Shown: piece by piece, positions 1-4,373 of the stretch
Layout of the letters: every line of letters begins with the position of its first letter
How positions within the stretch are numbered: position 1 is the stretch's first letter
Origin: an uncultured Solobacterium sp.
GTDB taxonomy: Bacteria; Bacillota_I; Bacilli_A; Erysipelotrichales; Erysipelotrichaceae
Direction of reading: 5' to 3'
Assembly (NCBI GenBank): GCA_937910655.1
Contig: CALEMV010000109.1
Coordinates: 1 to 7,733, forward strand
DNA length: 7,733 nt
Made by a program: the position numbers and the translations under genes
The notes under the pieces: model-generated
Told to the model about the DNA's origin: nothing
Databases searched by the model: none
The model's input: only the letters and a program-made list of their open reading frames with translations

Positions 1-1
1 A

Positions 2-115
2 GGAAAGATTACTATCTTCAATATTGGACCAATTATTGGCGCGCATACAGGGCCTGGAACAGTCACATTATTCTTCTGGGGTAAAGATCGTTCTGTAATT
101 GAAAAAATTGCATAA
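2..115 (+). CDS. DegV family protein, C-terminal end (partial)
   Basis: Only the last 37 codons and the TAA stop (113-115) are inside the window; the gene begins upstream. The peptide contains NIGPIIGAHTGPGT followed by a hydrophobic LFFWGKDR stretch. The 'GP.IGAHtGPGT' signature is the hallmark of the C-terminal lobe of DegV proteins, whose Firmicute members bind fatty acids (FakB-type) and hand them to the kinase FakA for phosphorylation and entry into phospholipid synthesis. The His and Thr of this motif lie near the fatty-acid carboxylate in known structures. Whether this copy is a true FakB cannot be told from the fragment. A terminator follows 12 bases after the stop, so it is the last gene of its transcript and is not cotranscribed with the flavoprotein downstream. 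Confidence 0.85.
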   Translation, partial: GKITIFNIGPIIGAHTGPGTVTLFFWGKDRSVIEKIA

Positions 116-126
116 TACATATTTTC

Positions 127-152
127 AATGATAGGGAAACCTATCATTTTTT
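127..152 (+). terminator. Rho-independent terminator of the degV-like gene
   Basis: A perfect 9-bp stem, AATGATAGG (127-135) and CCTATCATT (140-148), closes a GAAA (GNRA-type) tetraloop and runs into a T-tract (147-152). Its position just after the DegV stop codon fits a transcript end. Confidence 0.88.
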
Positions 153-217
153 AGCGATGAAACTTTGGGTTGATACAATTATAATGGGAAGATTGAAAAA
201 GAATATATTATTATGAG

Positions 218-246
218 TTGTCACATGATTCTATAGATGTTACGAT
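218..246 (+). promoter_or_regulatory. Predicted sigma-A promoter of the flavoprotein gene
   Basis: TTGTCA (218-223, five of six consensus bases) and TACGAT (241-246, four of six) are separated by exactly 17 bases. Transcription would begin near 253, giving a short leader that is almost entirely the hairpin at 255-274 plus the ribosome binding site. A perfect TATAAT at 180-185 has no credible -35 partner and was judged less likely. Confidence 0.55.
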
Positions 247-254
247 AGTATGGC

Positions 255-274
255 TTATGAGAAAAAACTCATAA
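255..274 (+). promoter_or_regulatory. 5' leader hairpin directly before the ribosome binding site
   Basis: TTATGAG (255-261) and CTCATAA (268-274) form a perfect 7-bp stem around an A6 loop. If transcription starts near 253, this hairpin is at the very 5' end of the mRNA, where such structures can protect from decay. The ribosome binding site AGGGAGGG (276-283) begins two bases later and stays unpaired, so the hairpin does not hide it. A second TTATGAG copy lies at 211-217, touching the -35 box. Confidence 0.55.
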
Positions 275-286
275 CAGGGAGGGAAA

Positions 287-2161
287 ATGAAAAAGTTAAC
301 AGCATTATTAGCTAGTGCAACAATGGCTTTGTCACTTGTAGGATGCTCAGCAGGAAAAACATATACTGGTGAAGCATACGGACATGACAAGGAAAACCCA
401 GTTAAAGTTACTTTAACAATCAAAGACAAGACAATCACTAAGGTAGAAGTTGATGCGTCTCATGAAACAAATGGTATTGGTTCAAAGGCAGCAGAAACAA
501 TGCCAGGTGCAATCGTCGCAGCTAACTCATTAGAAGTTGACGGTGTATCAGGTGCTACACAGACATCTAAGGCAATCATCGAAGCAGCTACAGCAGCTTT
601 GAAACAAGCAGGACTAGAACCATCTGACTTAGTAAGTAAGAATACAAGCACAACAAAGGCAAAGGATATTGAAGAAACAGTAGACGTTGTTGTAGTTGGT
701 GCAGGTGGAGCTGGTATGACAGCTGCTATTACCGCGACAGATGCAGGTAAGAAAGTTATCGTAGTAGAAAGCCAACCAATTGCTGGTGGTAACTCTGTAC
801 GCTCAACGGGTGGTATGAATGCGGCTAAGACACCATACCAAGATAAGAATGAATTTAAAGAAGCTGCAGGTGTTGAAAAGACATTAGCGACTGCTGCAGA
901 GAAGTTCGCAGATAATGAAACAATCACAGCTTTAGCAGCGACTGTTAAGTCACAATGGGATGCATACCAAGCAAACCCACAGGGATACTTTGATTCTGTT
1001 GAATTAATGGAATTAGATACATTAATCGGTGGTAAGGGTAAGAACAACCCAGAACTCGTTAAGGCTCTTGCGGAAAATTCTGCAGCTGCTATTGAATGGT
1101 TAGCATCTATCGGCGCAGACGTTAAAAACGTAGGTGCATTTGGTGGCGCTTCTGTTAAGAGAATTCACCGTCCAGTAAACGCTGATGGTAAGGTAACTGC
1201 TGTTGGTGCTTATATCGTTCCAATCTTAGAAAAGAACTTACAAGATCGTAATGTTCAGTTCTTATTTGATACAACAGCGAACGAAATCATCATGAAGGAT
1301 GGTAAGGCAGTTGGTATTAAGGGTACAGGTAAGGATGGTCATAAGGTCACAATTAATGCGAAGTCAGTTGTTATCGCAACTGGTGGATTCGGTGCTAACG
1401 CTGAAATGGTTGAAAAGTACAAGCCAGAATTAAAGGGCTTTGCGACAACAAATGCAGAAGGTGCACAGGGTCAGGGTATTGATATGGCTACAGCAGTAGG
1501 TGCAGCTACAGTGGATATGGATCAGATTCAGATTCACCCAACAGTACATATTGAAGAAGATGGCAATGCACACCTAATCACTGAAGGTCTTCGTGGAGAT
1601 GGTGCTATCTTAGTTAACGCTGAAGGTAAGAGATTCTATGATGAAGTTTCTACACGTGATAAGGTATCTGCAGCTATTATCGCTCAACCAGAAAAGAGCG
1701 CATGGTTAGTTGTTGACCAGTCAATGGTTGATAAGTCTGCTGTTATCGCTGGCTACATCAAGTCTGGTTACACAGTAACAGGTGCTACATATGAAGAACT
1801 CGCAAAGGCTATGGGTGTTGATGAAACGACATTCGTAAGCACAATGAATACTTGGAATCAAGCAGTAGAAGCTAAGAGTGATGCGGAATTCAACCGTACA
1901 AGCTTCGCAAATCCTTTAACTGCAGCTCCTTATTATGCAATTAAGATTACACCTGCTGTTCACCATACAATGGGTGGTATCGTAATCAATCCTAAGGCAG
2001 AAGTATTAAACGAAAAGGGAGAAGTAATCTCTGGATTATTCGCTGCTGGTGAAGTGACTGGTGGTGTTCATGGCGCTAACCGTTTAGGTGGTAACGCTGT
2101 AGCTGACTTTACAGTATTCGGTAGAATTGCTGGACAAAGCGCAGCAGATAACGCTAAATAA
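287..2161 (+). CDS. Secreted flavoprotein lipoprotein, fumarate-reductase type (FMN_bind + FAD_binding_2)
   Basis: Residues 1-20 form a lipoprotein signal peptide with lipobox LVGC (Cys20), so the mature protein should be anchored outside the membrane. Residues about 25-110 are an FMN_bind domain with D85-GVSGAT-91; Thr91 is the expected site of covalent FMN attachment by an ApbE-type flavin transferase. From residue 132 an FAD-binding domain starts with VVVVGAGGAG (GxGxxG 138-143) and Glu161. The active-site residues of Shewanella flavocytochrome c3 map by spacing: E433/R436 (E378/R381), R457 in STRD (R402, proton donor), H559 (H504), R599 (R544) and H417 in QIHPT (H365, with a three-residue shift). 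Thr432-Glu433 matches fumarate reductase better than urocanate reductase, though a related enoate substrate remains possible. No heme-binding CxxCH is present, so electrons probably arrive through FMN from a membrane chain not encoded here. The start is fixed by the signal peptide and the AGGGAGGG site. Codon choice looks like that of a highly expressed gene. Confidence 0.93.
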   Translation: MKKLTALLASATMALSLVGCSAGKTYTGEAYGHDKENPVKVTLTIKDKTITKVEVDASHETNGIGSKAAETMPGAIVAANSLEVDGVSGATQTSKAIIEAATAALKQAGLEPSDLVSKNTSTTKAKDIEETVDVVVVGAGGAGMTAAITATDAGKKVIVVESQPIAGGNSVRSTGGMNAAKTPYQDKNEFKEAAGVEKTLATAAEKFADNETITALAATVKSQWDAYQANPQGYFDSVELMELDTLIGGKGKNNPELVKALAENSAAAIEWLASIGADVKNVGAFGGASVKRIHRPVNADGKVTAVGAYIVPILEKNLQDRNVQFLFDTTANEIIMKDGKAVGIKGTGKDGHKVTINAKSVVIATGGFGANAEMVEKYKPELKGFATTNAEGAQGQGIDMATAVGAATVDMDQIQIHPTVHIEEDGNAHLITEGLRGDGAILVNAEGKRFYDEVSTRDKVSAAIIAQPEKSAWLVVDQSMVDKSAVIAGYIKSGYTVTGATYEELAKAMGVDETTFVSTMNTWNQAVEAKSDAEFNRTSFANPLTAAPYYAIKITPAVHHTMGGIVINPKAEVLNEKGEVISGLFAAGEVTGGVHGANRLGGNAVADFTVFGRIAGQSAADNAK

Positions 2162-2174
2162 TTACATTTACATC

Positions 2175-2199
2175 AAGGATACCGATGAGGTATCCTTTT
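2175..2199 (+). terminator. Terminator or read-through hairpin after the flavoprotein gene
   Basis: A 9-bp perfect stem, AAGGATACC (2175-2183) and GGTATCCTT (2189-2197), has a GATGA loop and ends in only four Ts (2196-2199). It lies 13 bases after the stop codon and 19 bases before the next start codon. Because no promoter fits between it and the next gene, it probably terminates part of the transcripts and lets the rest through. Confidence 0.7.
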
Positions 2200-2218
2200 A
2201 TGTACAACGGGAGAACAT

Positions 2219-3142
2219 ATGAAACTGAAAGATGTATTACGTCAGTATGACGAACAATCATTATATTTTTATGCAAGAGATCTAGGTATTAAAACGGTGA
2301 AAGATATTTTGCCAGAAGAACTCTACGAAACAATGGTAGAGAGAATTCTCAATGATCATCATATCGAAAAAAGATTATCGATACTGGATGATCAAACCTA
2401 TCAAGTATTCTTGCAGGTACTTTCAGATGAAGAAATTGAAGAGAAAGATAATCTACGTCTAGAGCGTTTATTGGATTACGATTTAATCACATTTGAAGGG
2501 GATGAACTATTCGTTGTTGAGGAAGTAAAGGAAATCTTCCTAAACTTACAAAATGAATTATCCTTCCAACAAGAACGTTTACAGAAGGTATGGTTATTAC
2601 AGTGCCAACAAGTTGTGACACACTATTGGGGAGAGTGTTCAATTGCACAGTTTCAAAAGTTACTCTGTTTGAAAGAGTGTTTTAGAGAAGATGTTGATAT
2701 TCAAGCTCTTTTACAAGAGCTTCCTATCGCTGAGGTGCAGATTGCGGTGAAAGAGAACCAGGTTTATTGGCGCTCACTGCCAAATTCTGCCATGTTAAAG
2801 GAGTATCGCGTGTCTCAAAAACGTTTTGACTACTATATACCTACAGTTGAAGAAATTGAGATGTTATTTGAATATGATTATGATGTCCAACAAGAAGGCA
2901 TCCAGAGATTAAAAACAAACCTATTATCAAATCAGATAGAGGAAGAAGAGGTTGACCAACTTCTACATGAAGTATGGAATGATCTTTCCTATGGTTTAGA
3001 CTATGAAGGAATCTATACACGCTGTTTAGAAAATACAGGACTATCATCTACAGATTTACCTATTATCTTATTAAAAGAAATTGATCAAACTTGCCGTAAG
3101 TTTATCTATCGTGGCCATACATATCTAGAAACAATCAATTGA
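2219..3142 (+). CDS. Uncharacterised 307-residue acidic helical protein
   Basis: I do not recognise this family. The ATG is preceded by GGGAGAA at a normal spacing, and the reading frame is open throughout with host-like codon use. The protein has no signal peptide or membrane segment, is rich in Glu, Asp, Leu and Gln, and looks mostly helical, so it is likely cytoplasmic. Residues 1-50 form short helices with an alternating charged/leucine pattern. Residues about 78-112 (LERLLDYDLI, then a FEGDELFVV hairpin and a helix) have the helix-hairpin-helix rhythm of a winged-helix subdomain, which is only a suggestion. A run of four glutamates sits at 241-244, and the C-terminal 45 residues contain two conserved-looking Cys (269, 292). 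It follows the flavoprotein gene after a weak terminator and probably relies on read-through. That link does not establish a shared function. Confidence 0.8.
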   Translation: MKLKDVLRQYDEQSLYFYARDLGIKTVKDILPEELYETMVERILNDHHIEKRLSILDDQTYQVFLQVLSDEEIEEKDNLRLERLLDYDLITFEGDELFVVEEVKEIFLNLQNELSFQQERLQKVWLLQCQQVVTHYWGECSIAQFQKLLCLKECFREDVDIQALLQELPIAEVQIAVKENQVYWRSLPNSAMLKEYRVSQKRFDYYIPTVEEIEMLFEYDYDVQQEGIQRLKTNLLSNQIEEEEVDQLLHEVWNDLSYGLDYEGIYTRCLENTGLSSTDLPIILLKEIDQTCRKFIYRGHTYLETIN

Positions 3143-3179
3143 ACAACTGGGCAAATGAATAACGAGGAGAATAGATGGG

Positions 3180-3188
3180 TGTTATAAT
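3180..3188 (+). promoter_or_regulatory. Extended -10 promoter of the ZIP transporter gene
   Basis: TGTTATAAT (3180-3188) is a perfect extended -10 element (TG, one base, TATAAT) and needs no good -35; none is seen. A second TATAAT lies at 3193-3198. Transcription would start near 3195, leaving a leader of roughly 25 bases that contains the AAGAGGG ribosome binding site (3207-3213) five bases before the ATG. No obvious Zur, MntR or Fur box was found in this spacer. Confidence 0.55.
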
Positions 3189-3218
3189 CTCATATAATTT
3201 GAGGGAAAGAGGGATTAT

Positions 3219-4001
3219 ATGTTATTGAGCACAACAATTGGTATATTAATACCATTTATCGGCACATCTTTAGGTGCCGCAATGGTATTTGTCTTAAAAG
3301 ATAAAATGAGTGAGAAGCTACAGAAGGGGTTAACTGGATTTGCGGCAGGTGTCATGGTCGCTGCATCTTTCTGGAGTTTATTAGTTCCTGCCCTGGAACA
3401 ATCATCTTCTCTTGGAAAGTTATCCTTTATTCCTGCAGCTGTAGGCTTTTTAGTAGGTGTGGGTTTCTTATTATTCTTAGATGAAGTAACTCCACACGTG
3501 CATTTAGATAACACAGAAGAAGGTCCTAAAGAGAATCGTTTAACGCGTTCCATGAAGTTAATACTTGCAGTAACACTACATAATATTCCAGAAGGAATGG
3601 CTGTTGGTGTTGTATATGCAGGTTGGTTAAATGGAAATAGTTCGATTACCTACTTTGGTGCACTTGCCTTAGCACTTGGTATTGCGATTCAAAACTTTCC
3701 AGAGGGTGCCATTGTGTCAATGCCTCTAAGAGCAGAGGGGATGCCAAAGTGGAAAACCTTTGTGTTTGGTGTATTATCAGGTTTGGTTGAACCAATTGGT
3801 TCTATCATCACAATTTTATTTGCGACACAGGTCGTGCCATTACTGCCATACTTCTTGAGTTTTGCGGCCGGTGCGATGATGTATGTTGTTGTAGAAGAAC
3901 TAATTCCTGAGATGTCAGAAGGAACACATACAAATATAGGAACTGTCTTATTCTCATTAGGCTTTGTGACAATGATGATTTTAGATGTAGCACTTGGATA
4001 A
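3219..4001 (+). CDS. ZIP family metal transporter, GufA/ZupT-like
   Basis: This 260-residue membrane protein imports divalent metal, most often zinc, with possible iron or manganese activity. Eight hydrophobic segments are visible at about 5-27, 38-57, 69-88, 112-135, 143-168, 181-203, 208-228 and 240-258. Segment 4 carries HNIPEG (121-126) and segment 5 carries QNFPEG (158-163), the paired signatures of the family. Against the Bordetella BbZIP structure the binuclear site would be H121, N122, E125, Q158, N159, E162 and E191, where E191 sits the same 29 residues after E162 as in BbZIP; Asn159 stands where BbZIP has Asp. A small PHVH patch (92-95) lies in the loop between segments 3 and 4, where ZIP proteins often have metal-binding histidines. 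Length is normal for the GufA branch. It has its own promoter and terminator, so it appears monocistronic. The metal specificity cannot be read from sequence. Confidence 0.93.
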   Translation: MLLSTTIGILIPFIGTSLGAAMVFVLKDKMSEKLQKGLTGFAAGVMVAASFWSLLVPALEQSSSLGKLSFIPAAVGFLVGVGFLLFLDEVTPHVHLDNTEEGPKENRLTRSMKLILAVTLHNIPEGMAVGVVYAGWLNGNSSITYFGALALALGIAIQNFPEGAIVSMPLRAEGMPKWKTFVFGVLSGLVEPIGSIITILFATQVVPLLPYFLSFAAGAMMYVVVEELIPEMSEGTHTNIGTVLFSLGFVTMMILDVALG

Positions 4002-4008
4002 AATGAAA

Positions 4009-4046
4009 ACGATTCTTCATATGAAGAATCGTCTTTTTATATTTTT
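4009..4046 (+). terminator. Strong terminator of the ZIP gene, probably bidirectional
   Basis: A perfect 24-base palindrome at 4009-4032, with arm ACGATTCTTCAT, is followed by CTTTTTATATTTTTC. It begins seven bases after the ZIP stop codon. Read on the - strand, the palindrome is followed by TTTTCATTTTA, so it may also end the convergent transcript of the small gene at 4076-4237. The innermost bases would form the loop in RNA. Confidence 0.85.
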
Positions 4047-4075
4047 CTCTTCTACAGAGTATTTGTCTGGGTTAA

Positions 4076-4097
4076 TTATGCAGAAACTTCTGCATAA
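4076..4097. repeat. Perfect 10-bp inverted repeat at the 3' end of the small gene
   Basis: The arms TTATGCAGAA (4076-4085) and TTCTGCATAA (4088-4097) are exact complements with only two bases between them. The repeat covers the last seven codons and the stop of the small - strand gene. There is no T-tract on either side, so it is not an ordinary terminator. Confidence 0.6.
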
Positions 4098-4237
4098 GAT
4101 TCATAGCGGTACTCGTTAATAATATTGATTGTACCGGATTCAGCTTCACGGACTAGTTCAGCTTGTCTGCTGGCATCTGCATATTCAATGACTGTACTAC
4201 CGTTACTGTTGGCTGTGTATTCAATTCTATAGCTCAA
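4076..4237 (-). CDS. Small acidic protein of 53 residues, TTG start, unknown function
   Basis: The frame opens at TTG (4237-4235) and ends at TAA (4078-4076). AAAAGGAGG at 4255-4247 lies nine bases upstream, a strong ribosome binding site. A TTGCAA-N17-TATAAT promoter sits further upstream, and the gene fills an otherwise empty gap between two terminators. There is no in-frame ATG, so ATG-only gene finders will miss it. The product begins MSYRIEYTANSNGST and ends ESYAEVSA. It has no Lys, Cys, Phe, Pro, His or Trp, but has eight Glu and six Tyr. The expected fold is strand (2-8), turn, strand (14-20), helix (21-34), strand (36-51). It has no signal peptide or membrane segment, so it is likely cytoplasmic. 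I do not recognise the family. It is transcribed alone, towards the ZIP gene. The combination of site, promoter and clean frame makes it likely to be real. Confidence 0.72.
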   Translation of the reverse strand: MSYRIEYTANSNGSTVIEYADASRQAELVREAESGTINIINEYRYESYAEVSA

Positions 4238-4246
4238 TATGAAAAA

Positions 4247-4255
4247 CCTCCTTTT
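4247..4255 (-). promoter_or_regulatory. Ribosome binding site that fixes the TTG start of the small gene
   Basis: AAAAGGAGG on the - strand is a near-perfect anti-16S match nine bases before TTG at 4237. No other gene start lies in range, so the site has no explanation other than this small gene. Confidence 0.75.
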
Positions 4256-4305
4256 CTTTCTTGGATAAATGAAATGTATTGTTACAAATTCTTTATCTGT
4301 GGAAG

Positions 4306-4334
4306 ATTATAGGGTAGATTAAAAAAAATTGCAA
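4306..4334 (-). promoter_or_regulatory. Sigma-A promoter of the small gene
   Basis: On the - strand, TTGCAA (4334-4329) and a perfect TATAAT (4311-4306) are separated by exactly 17 bases. Transcription would start near 4299, giving a leader of about 60 bases before the TTG start. The promoter lies just downstream of the terminator that ends the PBP transcript, so the small gene is independently expressed. Confidence 0.68.
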
Positions 4335-4347
4335 ATTGAATGCATAG

Positions 4348-4373
4348 AAAAAAGTCTTCCGAAGAAGACTTTT
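4348..4373 (-). terminator. Terminator of the recU-PBP operon with UUCG loop
   Basis: On the - strand, AAAAGTCTTC (4373-4364) pairs with GAAGACTTTT (4359-4350) around TTCG, giving a C(UUCG)G tetraloop. It continues into a run of six Ts (4353-4348). The first stem bases overlap the last two bases of the PBP stop codon TAA (4374-4372). Confidence 0.9.

Noticed and set aside
180..185. Perfect TATAAT as the flavoprotein -10 box
   Set aside because: No -35-like hexamer lies 16-18 bases upstream and there is no TG extension; the TTGTCA-N17-TACGAT pair at 218-246 fits better.
211..438. A 75-codon - strand frame across the flavoprotein promoter and signal peptide
   Set aside because: It overlaps the promoter, leader hairpin and start of a certain gene, and shows no recognisable protein pattern.
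460..1047. A 195-codon open frame on the - strand inside the flavoprotein gene
   Set aside because: It is antisense to a well-supported gene, has no domain-like pattern, and its openness follows from the biased codon use of the sense strand.
3215..3553. A 112-codon - strand frame antisense to the ZIP gene
   Set aside because: It mirrors the hydrophobic codons of the transporter and has no independent evidence.
4009..4097. Possible CRISPR-like or insertion-sequence end repeats from the two nearby palindromes
   Set aside because: The two palindromes differ in sequence, are not regularly spaced, and one is a plain terminator; there is no transposase or target duplication.
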